A stretch of 64,000 bases of DNA from Delphinapterus leucas (Eukaryota; Chordata; Mammalia; Artiodactyla; Monodontidae). A model generated the notes under the pieces. That model did no database searches. It worked only from the letters and a program-made list of their open reading frames with translations, and was not told the DNA's origin. The translations under genes and the position numbers were made by a program. Below are positions 55,451-64,000 of the stretch, one piece after another (the first letter of the stretch is position 1; each line of letters starts with the position of its first letter). The stretch is from NCBI RefSeq assembly GCF_002288925.2, contig NW_022097999.1, forward strand, positions 15,660,654-15,724,653, in the 5' to 3' direction.

Positions 55451-55785
55451 ATTCATTCAGACAAAAACCAAAATATTTTCTGAACACCTGTACTGTGCCA
55501 AGCGCTTCTCCAGGCCCTGGTATATGAACAAACAGACAAGGTTCCTGACATTATAATAGGGAAGACAGACAGTAGACAAAGGAAACAAATAAATGAACCA
55601 GATCATTACAGCTAGTGATAAGTGTTCTGAAGAATTAAAGCAGGTAAGGGACAGTGAGTCCCTGGGGAGGGAACTAACTTTGATTGGTGGCCCGGGAGAG
55701 GGAATCAATGGAACAAGCTGAGAATTGGGTCTGACTCATAATAGGTGCTCAATAAATAGTACTAACTGTCGATTACTACTACTGT
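55451..55785 (-). mobile_element. L2 LINE fragment
   Basis: TCCATTCATTCAGACAAAAA, CCAAGCGCTTCTCCAGGCCC, GAACAAACAGACAAGGTTCC, AGGGAAGACAGACAGTAGAC. The last ~60 bases (CATAATAGGTGCTCAATAAA) may be a separate MIR or L2 tail in the other orientation. Confidence 0.75.
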
Positions 55786-56457
55786 AGGTCAGAAACACAG
55801 CTTGATCAGGAAGGGCCTCTGGGAGTTGACAGGAGTCCCCAGATGCAGCAGGTCTCACTGCCCTATTTGGGACGGGAGAGATGTTTGCGGGATGGGCCAG
55901 CTATAGGGGAAAGCTTACTCCAGCTGCCATGATGTTTCTGGAAGCTCCTTCACCACCTCCCCCTTGAGCCCCATCAGGCTTTCATTTCCTCAGGCAGAGG
56001 CTGAGTGCCAGCGCCCTGCTGCCAGCCTGGATGGCACATCAGAGACCAAGACCATTTGTCAAGGGTTTCACAGGTGTAAAGTGATCAGCACCCATTAAAG
56101 CTAGAGGGGTTGCAGGGTCAGGGCTGGGATCCTGCTGAAAGGCTCAGAAATACTTTGGAAAGAGCCAAGATCAGCCCTGATGCCTGGCTTTGCCCTGGAG
56201 CTGTTTATCTCAGCTTTAAAATGCTGTGGGCCAGGCTGAGGGTTTGTAAAAGGGAAAAATGCATGTGGTCCTCACGAAGCCAGGATGAGTGAGGTGATCT
56301 TCCTGAGAGCTCCCCATTATGGGCAATGCAGCTTCCTGCCAGTCCATCCATCCACAGCAGCTAGTAGGCACTGTTTGTGTGTGGGCCCTAAAAGAGGCAC
56401 CCAGAGCTCCAGGTACTGTATCTGCTTGTCATCTACTTGGGGAAAGGAAGGAAAGGA
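55786..56457. other. Unique DNA
   Basis: Nothing recognised. Confidence 0.4.
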
Positions 56458-56645
56458 AAAACATTTATCAAGTGCCTGCTATGTATCAGGCCTTCCCATC
56501 ATCTCCTTCAATCCTCAGAGCAATCCACCCAGGCCAGTATTATCATCCTCATTGATCAAATAAGAAAACAGCCTCAGAGATGTTAAGTAATTCACCCGAA
56601 GTCAACCAGCAAATAAGTGGCAGAGGCAGCATTTGAACTCTTGAA
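56458..56645 (-). mobile_element. MIR SINE
   Basis: CATTTATCAAGTGCCTGCTA, AAATAAGAAAACAGCCTCAG, GTGGCAGAGGCAGCATTTGA. Confidence 0.88.
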
Positions 56646-56819
56646 GGAAGAACAGTTTTCCTCCATAGAGAAGGCAAAGTAAAGCAGCTTGGAAGAGGCT
56701 GTTCCTCCCTTCCGGGGAGGGCTGTGGGGTGGAGGTTGGGGAAGGAAGGGGACCCCAGCCCAGAGTTCAGGGAGTGACAGATATATAGCCAGGCCCTCTC
56801 CAATCTGGACAGTGAGAGT

Positions 56820-56970
56820 AAAGCACTTCCCATAAACTTTCTCAAATAATCGTACCCCCTCTCACTTCCCAGGACCCAATTACTAAGGTTATTCCCAGTT
56901 TACAGATGAGAAAACTGAGGTCTCATGCCAATAAGTGCAAATCATCTGACTCCGGGGTCTGATCCACCCA
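56820..56970 (-). mobile_element. MIR SINE
   Basis: TTCCCAGTTTACAGATGAGA, AAACTGAGGTCTCATGCCAA, ATCTGACTCCGGGGTCTGAT. Confidence 0.8.
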
Positions 56971-57004
56971 CCACCTGTATGACTCACAATCCCTGAAACA
57001 TACA

Positions 57005-57085
57005 CATGTTAGGTGCCACTGTCCATGTCCCAGGCACTCTGCAGTTTACAAGCATTTTTTTTTTCCATTCATTATCTCCACCGAC
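57005..57085 (-). mobile_element. MIR SINE 3' fragment
   Basis: TCCCAGGCACTCTGCAGTTT, ACAAGCATTTTTTTTTTCC. Confidence 0.5.
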
Positions 57086-57559
57086 AATTTGAGCAAGCCT
57101 TGGGAATAGCCAGGCTTTGATCAGTGGCCCCACGGGAAGACAAGCAGGGGGGCTGATGGGTCCTCAGAAGGAGAGACTGCTGGTAGAAGCGTATTGGGGA
57201 AGCCCCACAGCCAAGGCACAGGGAAGGTGAGCCTTAATCAGCTATCATTTAATAGGACCCTTAGCCTCAGCCTCCAGGAAGCAGTTCCCACATCTGTGAC
57301 AGTTTGGACCAGCCTCCTGTCTTTTGTTTCTATCTGGAGGCAAAAGAATAAACTAGAAGCCTCCCTTCTGACCTTAGGTGTAAGATGACTGGAATACAGC
57401 ACCTTTGAAGGAAAACGGGTTGTGACCTGATTTCCACATGATTTTGAACTATTCAGATTCCTTTTTAAGGGAGAAAATAATTAACCATTCCCCAAAGAGC
57501 TGCCTTCATGGAGGTAACTCAGATGTAGTGAAACAGGATTCTCCAACCTACTTAAGTTC
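57086..57559. other. Unique DNA
   Basis: Nothing recognised. Confidence 0.4.
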
Positions 57560-57830
57560 ACTTGTTCGTTCATTCATTCATTCATTCTTTCAATACACTT
57601 TTGCCTGAGCCCATTCCAGCCAAAGATTCCACTACAGGTGCTAAGAGGATAAAAGGAATACTCTTCAAGGGAGGGGCCCATAAGTGGTGGAGAAAGGATG
57701 TGGGGGAAGTTCCAGAAGATGAGAACGCTGTGCTTCAGAAGCTGCAGGAGAAGAGAAAAGGGCACCCCAGGCTGAATGCATGGCATGAGCAAAGGAGATA
57801 TTCCAGAAATCCTCTGGGGACCCACACCGG
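57560..57830 (-). mobile_element. L2 LINE fragment
   Basis: GTTCATTCATTCATTCATTC, CTAAGAGGATAAAAGGAATA and AATGCATGGCATGAGCAAAG. Confidence 0.65.
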
Positions 57831-57899
57831 CAGGACCCAGCCAGGGCTTCACCACAGCTGCTTCCTAGAGCTGAGGCCACTGGCACTTCCTGATAAGGT

Positions 57900-58900
57900 G
57901 TCATGATTTCCCTCCTTCCTTTTCAAGTGTTGGCTCCCCAGTTTGTGGGGACTTTTTATTAAAAACACACAGCTGATGGCTAGGAAAGAGGAGGCATTTT
58001 TTTTTGGCCTTCTCCCTCCCCACCCTGAGCCCCAGCTCCGACTGGAATGTAGCCGTCAAAATAAACATTAAATGCAAAATGCCAGAGCTGAGTTGTTACT
58101 CGTGAGGGCGCTGGGAGAAAAGTTTATAGCAACATGATGGTGTTTTGTTAGAAATCTCTTAATGCGCCAAAATGGGAAGGTGTGTGTGTGCTTTATTAAA
58201 ATGTTGCACTCTATAAATCCAATCTGCAGGAAGGACACAGGTGGCGACCCAGGGACTCAGCTGAGGAAGCTGTCACTTCTATCTTTGGAGCCACCCTGTT
58301 CCCTGGCTCGGGGAATATCCTCTCCCCAGCCCAGATCCCTCACCTCCACCTCCACACCTGCCTCCTTCCCTGGAGAAAAGCTTGCTCCTCCCTCACCACC
58401 CCAGAAAGAGAAGCCACAAAGGGGTGTGAAGATCTTTGTGAGACTTCCCTCAGGGTCTGACTAAAAGTTGCAATTTTCTTAAAAGACCTCTCTGAGCGGT
58501 AAGGCCCCTACAGGGCCTTTATGAGGTTTGCCTGACGGGGCGAAATTTCCTGTTGGTCCATTTTCACAAATTTAGATTCTGGCTGATGCCGCATTTTTCA
58601 AGGCCTTCTTTGTAAAAAAGGAAACCAGTTTCTGTCTCTAGAATGTTCTGGAATGTCCTTCCTCAAGAGGGTAGATGATATCACAGGGGCAGAATGGCCG
58701 GTTCATTTTCTCCTTTTAACCACATGTGAGCATGTCTTTCCTTAAAAAGAACCATGGAAACAGGGGTGATCTCTTTTCTCTCCACCTTTCTGACAGTGAC
58801 ATCAAAGGATTCCTTTGTGACATTCAATCAGAGATTTCTGACTTGACAGGAGTCTGGGAGCCCCTGAAGTTGTACATGAAATTGGGTGTATGAACCTGTA
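57900..58900. promoter_or_regulatory. Repeat-free block, candidate conserved regulatory DNA
   Basis: Contains AAATAAACATTAAATGCAAA (an octamer-like ATGCAAA), GAGGGCGCTGGGAGAAAAGT, GTTAGAAATCTCTTAATGCG and GATGCCGCATTTTTCAAGG. No repeat recognised over 1 kb, few ORFs. The regulatory role is inference. Confidence 0.35.
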
Positions 58901-58904
58901 CCGG

Positions 58905-59325
58905 GATTAAACCATAGCCCCCAAAAGATACCTCCAGGTCCTGGATCCCAGTACCTGTGATTGTGAGCTTATTTGCATAAAGGATATTTGCGGCTAAATT
59001 AAGTAAAGGACCTCAAGAAGAGCTAATCCTGGGTTCTCCAGGTAGTCCCAATTCGAATGACGAGTGTCCTTACAAGAGACAAAAGAGAAGACACAGAAAG
59101 TTCATGAAGATAAAGGTGGAGATGGGAGGAGGAAAGCCACAGGGAAAGCCTGGAGCCACCAGAAGCTGGGCAATGCAAGGAAGTACCCTCCCTGGAACCT
59201 GGCCCCGCTGATCCCTTGATTTCAGTCTTCTGGCCTCCAGAGCTGGGAGAGAATACATGTCTGTTCTTGTAAACCACCAAGTTTGTGGTCATTTGTTATA
59301 ACCCTCAGAAACTAATACAGCATCT
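58905..59325 (+). mobile_element. MaLR-type LTR (MLT1-like)
   Basis: GATCCCAGTACCTGTGATTG, GTGTCCTTACAAGAGACAAA, CTTCTGGCCTCCAGAGCTGG, CACCAAGTTTGTGGTCATTT. It is more diverged than the copies at 29345 and 50430, so older. Confidence 0.85.
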
Positions 59326-59334
59326 ATCTGCATC

Positions 59335-59420
59335 TTTCCAGGAAGAGGGTCCTCGTCTTTCATCAGATGATCAAAGAAGTGGCTCCCCTAAAATGATTAA
59401 AAGCCACTGATGTAAAATGC
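59335..59420 (+). mobile_element. hAT-type DNA fossil, short
   Basis: CATCAGATGATCAAAGAAGT, CTAAAATGATTAAAAGCCAC resemble one end of a MER20-like element. Confidence 0.4.
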
Positions 59421-59690
59421 TTGTGTGAAATTAGAGAGTCCTCACTCCTGCAGGATGAGAATTGTATGTATAGTTTTTGGATGGGCCGGGCCATCATAAA
59501 CCCTCTACCTGGACCTGGTTCTCCAGTTCCCTGTCCCATAATCCCCCACCCCTACCCCATGCTCTCACGCACACCCTGATCCCCGTGGGTTCTGAATAAA
59601 CACCCTACTCCCATCTCCTTGGCTCCCTGGTCCTCTGGGATCAACTTTGCAAATCGTTTGGGAAACAGAGCTCTTTTTTAAAGGCATTGA
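59421..59690. other. Unique DNA
   Basis: Nothing recognised. Confidence 0.4.
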
Positions 59691-59927
59691 AAAGATGAGT
59701 TGAAAGGGCATGAAGTGCTGTCGTCTTGGTTGTCTGCCTGCACACAACTCAGTTCTGGAGAAAGCGCTGAATAAGAAAAATAGGTCCTTTTGGGGAGATG
59801 GAAATGTTTTGGAACTAGACAGAGGTGGTGGTTGTACAACACTGCAAATGTGCTAAATGCCGCTGAATCGTTCACTTTAAAATGGTTAATTTTTAAGGAT
59901 TTCACCTTTAAAAAAAAGAAAAGAAAA
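59691..59927 (+). mobile_element. Old truncated L1 3' end
   Basis: TTGTACAACACTGCAAATGT, CTAAATGCCGCTGAATCGTT, CACTTTAAAATGGTTAATTT, then an A-rich tail. AAAGGCATTGA at 59680-59690 and AAAGGCATCGA at 59928-59937 or so look like the duplicated target. Left limit depends on that reading. Confidence 0.72.
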
Positions 59928-59937
59928 AAGGCATCGA

Positions 59938-60261
59938 TGGCTGTTTTCGGCACAAAAATCAGCAATGCTCATTTTGCCCCCTACCTTCATCACCAAGAAA
60001 TCGAAAGTGAATCCAGTTAGCTTGGCAAGGGTAAGGACAAGACCGGTGAATTTTTTTAAAGGAGACTGATCCTGAAAGGACTAGATTGGCCATCAAAGAG
60101 CGAGTCACGTGGCCCCCCGGTTAGGAGCTCCGGAAACCTGATGAGAGGTAATCTGAACGCGACTGGACTCGAGGTCAGGGTGGCCACAAGAACTGCTTGT
60201 TCCTCCACACCCCTGAAGATCTGCAACTGTCCCCCAAAAGAATAAGACCTGAACTTAAGGG
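59938..60261. other. Unique DNA
   Basis: Nothing recognised. Confidence 0.4.
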
Positions 60262-60430
60262 AGCGCCTACCCACGTGATTTCTAATCCTCACAACTTTCG
60301 CAGGAGATCGGAATAATCATTGCCATTTCACAGATAAGTACGCTGAGACACAGGAGGAGAATGACTTGCCCAAGCTCTCACAACCGCAGTTGGGGATTAG
60401 CACCCAGATCTGCCTGCCTCTAAAGCTAGC
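60262..60430 (-). mobile_element. MIR SINE
   Basis: TCTAATCCTCACAACTTTCG, GCCATTTCACAGATAAGTAC, CTTGCCCAAGCTCTCACAAC. Confidence 0.85.
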
Positions 60431-60539
60431 CCGTTTTCAACTACCCGTTGAAAAACTCCTCTACAACCTGGAAACGAATTCAAGTTGGAGAAAGCAGCTA
60501 GGAGTTTCCGCGCTCCTGAAGATGGCAGAGCAGATGGGG

Positions 60540-61270
60540 ATAATTGTCTGAGAGAGGAATCCCGGTGTCCAAGGCGCAACGGCGGGTCACTGCGCAGTTG
60601 CGGCAGGAGCGCAGGGTCTCCCGGCTCTCCAGCCATATGTTCCTTCCACCGCCACCTCTGGAAGGGTTGCATTTCCCTGGGTGTTTCCGGTGGGCAGCTC
60701 GTCTTCGTGACCTGGCCCTGTCTCTTTCATTCTCCTAGCCCTTGGGTGAGGACCGAGGCGGGGTGCGCCTTGCGCGGATCAGCGGAGGTACTGGGGGCCC
60801 TGAAAGGGCACCCAATATACGCAGCGAAAGCGCCAGTTGCCAGGGATGTCCGCAGCCCGGTCCCTGGGGCCTCGTCTCTGTCCCCTGGTGGCAGCCCGCG
60901 TCTGGAAGGAGACTCTACAGAGTTGGCTTTCTTTTAACTCATCAACTGCCTTTTTGATTTTCCAAGTCGATTCTCTCCGCTCCGGGGGCGAGCCGCGAGC
61001 CGCGAGCGCTCGCCGTAGGTTCCCACGAAGGCTCCGGGTTGGGGAAGCACACGGTTGCGCTGCTTTTCTGCCCTTAGCTTGGCAGTCAAGGCCCCTCCCC
61101 CGACCCCCACCCTTCGGCTCGGGGAGGAGAGGCCGACTCCAGAAGTGACCACAGTGTGCCCGCAGCTGTGCGCTCTGGGCCGGGCTCCGGGCAAGCCGGG
61201 AGCGCGGCGGCGAGGCCAGCTGTGCGCCCACAGGTCCCGAGGAGAGAAAGACCCCAGGCGAGGTGGAAGA
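60540..61270. promoter_or_regulatory. CpG-island-like segment, candidate promoter
   Basis: By hand count there are roughly 55-60 CpGs in about 720 bases, with the densest part at 60975-61020 (GCCGCGAGCCGCGAGCGCTC). The rest of the window is CpG-poor outside SINEs. Two GGCGGGG/CCGCCCC-like GC boxes are not clear; no TATA box. A short AT-rich gap with no CpG (60905-60960) splits it. Could be a promoter or first exon of a gene outside the window, of a lncRNA, or an enhancer. Direction unknown. Confidence 0.55.
60878..60894 (-). promoter_or_regulatory. CTCF-like motif in CpG island
   Basis: TGTCCCCTGGTGGCAGC fits the reverse of the CTCF core (CCACCAGGGG). Match by eye only. Confidence 0.4.
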
Positions 61271-61359
61271 GAGAGGGTGGAGGTTAAGGCACAGGCATCC
61301 TCAGATGGAGGGGGTTGCGGTGGCTGGGAGACTGCTAGTGAGAGCAGGAGGCAATAGAA

Positions 61360-61430
61360 ATATAATAACCACCACCATTTACTGAGCACCTACTATGTGC
61401 CAGGCACTGAGCCAAGCGCCATTTGTAGCA
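61360..61430 (-). mobile_element. MIR SINE 3' fragment
   Basis: CATTTACTGAGCACCTACTA, TGTGCCAGGCACTGAGCCAA. Confidence 0.78.
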
Positions 61431-61477
61431 GTCTCTCCTTCTGTCTCGGGCATCTAAGGTTACTCAAGAAGTATATC

Positions 61478-61528
61478 TCTCCCGCCTTCCCCTTCCCCCT
61501 CCCCTCCTCCTAGCCCTCCTCCCTGCCA
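61478..61528 (+). repeat. Pyrimidine tract
   Basis: CTCTCCCGCCTTCCCCTTCC followed by CCCTCCCCTCCTCC. The minus strand is G-rich with several GGG runs. Confidence 0.85.
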
Positions 61529-61724
61529 ATCACAAACTTCGGGATTATGTGGATCACAATGTGTGCTCCGGCTGCCTCCTATGACAGGTGCTGGGGCGGG
61601 GACCTCTCTCTCTGGAGGCAGGTGGTGGGGCACGCGGGGGAGGAGGTACAGGCAGGGGATGCTGATGCCAGACCCCAAGCCCGTCCTTGAGGCCCCAGTG
61701 CACTGTGGACGCCGGGATAAAGAT

Positions 61725-61890
61725 ACCAGGCCTGGGAGCCATGAGACCCGAGCTCGAGGGTCATCCTGACCTCTTGCTACAGTGTGCTTTGGGCAAGGGG
61801 CGTCCATTTCCCTGCCTGTAAAGCAGGGACATAAACCCTCCTCCACAGGACAGTGGTGAGTTTACAGAGAATCGAGGTCTGTGAAGGCAC
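61725..61890 (+). mobile_element. MIR SINE
   Basis: GTGTGCTTTGGGCAAGGGGC, CATTTCCCTGCCTGTAAAGC, GACAGTGGTGAGTTTACAG. Confidence 0.68.
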
Positions 61891-62254
61891 TGCTGCTGAA
61901 AGTACTGAGGTGGGACAGAGCCGGAGCTGGAGGTCAGCAGCCACCCTTCTCCCCTATAACCTCCCCCCAAAACACAACACACAGCCTCTACCTCGCCTGT
62001 ACCAACTAACAGGAGGGGCTGGGCCATGGGGCCTGAAAATTCCTTTGGCCTTTTCACTCCTGGTGCCTTAAAAGACCCTGACCAGGGAGGAGCTGTGGTC
62101 TGGAGGATGAATATGACCCATTTTCACAATGGTTGAAGGGCAGGAACCCCAACTGGTCATTTCTGGTTCTTTAAGGCTGGGCTATAATGTTTAAAATAGC
62201 AGAGTGTTCCATATGGAAAGGAAGTCATTATTGCTGATACCAGAAAACACCTAA
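61891..62254. other. Unique DNA
   Basis: Nothing recognised. Confidence 0.4.
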
Positions 62255-62440
62255 AGTGAGCATGATCTCATTTAATGTATACAGCTATTCTATGAAGTAG
62301 GTACTATTATTATCCCCATTTTACAGGAGAGGAAACTGAGGCCCATGAAGGAAGTCACAGAGCCCATGTTACACAGCCAAAAAGTGGCAGAAGTGGGATT
62401 CCAACTTGACTCTAAAGCTGGGCTCTTGACCACTAATGGA
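62255..62440 (-). mobile_element. MIR SINE
   Basis: ATTATTATCCCCATTTTACA, GGAGAGGAAACTGAGGCCCA, CAGAAGTGGGATTCCAACTT. Well kept. Confidence 0.9.
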
Positions 62441-63027
62441 ATGACTATCGGGACCCCTTGTTGCCTCCTCCCTCCTCCCACCTTTTCCAGCCCCAGAGGC
62501 CTCGCCACTGCCACAGACAGACTCCTGAGCCCAGCTCCGTCCTAGAGAGAATCCAGAAGCCCCCTCCCACCATCCATGAGAACAGCACTGGGGGGATGCT
62601 GGAATTGGAGTCAACACAGCTGCCACTGGCTGCCCACGAACTCTTGGGACTGGGGGAGGGGACAAGTGGACAAATGAAACCTAAGGGGAGGAGGACTCTC
62701 AGGGCTGTGGGAGAAGAGAGAAGGGAACTAGGGGCCCCACTCTGCTCCCAGTGACAGCAGCAGAGTATGTTCAGGGCGCTGAGGGGGTGCGGATATGCCA
62801 ACAGCCTCTGGGGATTGGTGGAGAGCAGAGGAGTGGGGAAAGGAGGGGCAGAGGGGAAGGGCCCCAGGCTGATCCCAAGGATCCCCGGAGAAGGAGAATC
62901 AAGAAACCTTTCCTGCCGCCACAAAAGGCTGCCCCATTCACCTCTCCCTCTCCCTGGCTCCATCTTGGTCTTCTGAGTGGCAGGTTGGGAAGACCACCCC
63001 TTACTAGACCTGGAAGAGACCCTCTAG
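62441..63027. other. Unique GC/purine-rich DNA, no gene supported
   Basis: Overlapping ORFs on both strands (up to 175 aa) without domains; the plus one runs into the MER1-like element. Confidence 0.45.
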
Positions 63028-63245
63028 GCCAGAGGTCCCCAACTTTTTTAGCACCAGGGACCGGTTTCGTGGAAGACAATTTTTCCGTGGATGCGGGGGG
63101 GCGGGTGGAAGGGGATGGTCCAGGCAGTAATGGAGTGATGGGGAGCAATGGAGAGCAGCAGACGAATCTTCGCTCGCTCGCCTACTGCTGTCTGTGGACC
63201 AGTACCCGGTCTGCAGCCTGGGGGTTGGGGACCCCTGCTCTAGGC
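63028..63245 (-). mobile_element. MER1-like hAT DNA transposon fossil
   Basis: Ends: AGAGGTCCCCAACTTTTTTA on the left and GGTTGGGGACCCCTGCTCTA on the right. Interior: GGACCGGTTTCGTGGAAGAC, AATTTTTCCGTGGATG, and GACGAATCTTCGCTCGCTCG. MER1 (hAT-Charlie) recognised from memory; inverted ends are seen directly. Confidence 0.9.
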
Positions 63246-63399
63246 TGTCAGTTGGGCAGTCCCAGCCTGGACATTTAGGCCTCTCTGTTGCAGAGGGAAA
63301 GGGTATGTGGAGAGGAAGGGGGTAAAGTCCAGGTCTGAGGGAACAGAGAGGGCTCTGGAAAGAGCCCTGTTTTGTACCAAGGGATCAGCTCTGCCCAAA

Positions 63400-63500
63400 T
63401 GAGTGAAGTTTAACCCTCTGGGGTCAGGATCCCCTTTGAGACTGTTGAAAGTTTTGAACGCACTCCCCAGAAACCGGCACATGCAGACACACAGTGTGAG
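63400..63500 (+). mobile_element. hAT-type fossil fragment (MER20-like)
   Basis: GGGTCAGGATCCCCTTTGAG, ACTCCCCAGAAACCGGCACA. Confidence 0.45.
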
Positions 63501-64000
63501 GGAGTCCTCAGATCCCGCTGGCCATCAACACTCCTTTCCCTCCATCACTGAAGCCTCCATCTCCCCAGCCGAGAAATGGATAGAAAGTTTCTATATGTTT
63601 CCTTAGAACTAAGGCTGAGCAAGGACACATCCTCTCCACCCTGCAAGCACCCCAAGAAACTGAAGCTGCATTTCTGCCCACGAGGTGCCTCAGGACTCCT
63701 GTATATGTGAGGTGGTGTGTTTTGGCCTCCACCTTCCCACGGCTGATCTTTCTGAAATCCTAGAGGGCCGGCTTCCAGGAGAGAAGGGACAGGGCAGAAG
63801 ACAAGATGGGACAGGGGGCTTCGATACAAGCACCTGGCTGGGGTTTTGGCTAATGATGTTTGGGAATTATCTGTGGATGTAAATTATCTGTGTTCACCTG
63901 GGCTGTAACCGATATGCAAAGGGTGCACAGGCTCGGACCCCAGAGGAGGACTTCCGGTTCCAACTTCCTCTCCGGATCAAGGATTAAGGCGGTCGCCCCG
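63501..64000. other. Unique DNA to window end
   Basis: No repeat or exon recognised; small unsupported ORFs only. Confidence 0.4.

Noticed and set aside
62751..63278. 175-aa plus-strand ORF
   Set aside because: Its second half is the MER1-like transposon.
1..64000. CRISPR array, prophage, bacterial operon or other defence system
   Set aside because: The window is mammalian DNA with MIR, L2, L1, MaLR and CHR elements; there are no spaced direct repeats, no bacterial genes and no ribosome binding sites.

Overview
This is a window of mammalian nuclear DNA, most likely from a toothed whale or dolphin. The basis is five near-identical tRNA-derived SINEs of the CHR type that open with GGGCTTCCCTGGTGGC and end in short poly-A tails. 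These are typical of cetacean genomes, and related, older CHR families are shared with hippos and ruminants. A LINE-1 of the artiodactyl/cetacean type lies at the left edge. Nothing looks bacterial, viral or plasmid-derived: there are no operons, ribosome binding sites or CRISPR arrays.

I could not support any intact host protein-coding exon. Nearly all open reading frames fall inside transposons, run through GC-rich unique DNA, or cross simple repeats. The only recognisable coding matter is the decayed L1: the 3' part of ORF1 and the whole length of ORF2, broken by several frameshifts and stops. The window is best read as intergenic or intronic DNA.

Layout. 1-4.68 kb: L1, plus strand, 5' end outside the window. 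4.7-40.4 kb: unique DNA broken about every kilobase by old repeats (MIR and L2 fragments, hAT-type DNA transposon fossils, MaLR LTRs, old L1 tails), by younger CHR SINEs with visible target-site duplications, and by microsatellites. Several insertions are nested, which gives a relative order of events. 40.4-47.0 kb: a stretch of about 6.6 kb in which I recognise no SINE, LINE or LTR; its AT-rich part (42.3-46.2 kb) looks like conserved regulatory DNA. 47-57.8 kb: again repeat-dense. 57.9-58.9 kb: a second repeat-free, enhancer-like block. 60.5-61.3 kb: a CpG-island-like segment, the best candidate for a promoter or first exon. 61.3-64 kb: MIR and MER1-like fossils in GC-rich DNA.

The genes do not form a working system here. 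The interesting content is the mobile-element stratigraphy, the repeat-poor block, and the CpG island with a CTCF-like motif. I found no evidence for an undescribed biological system. MIR strand is given as '+' when the tRNA-like head reads left to right, and repeat boundaries are estimates by eye, generally good to 10-30 bases.
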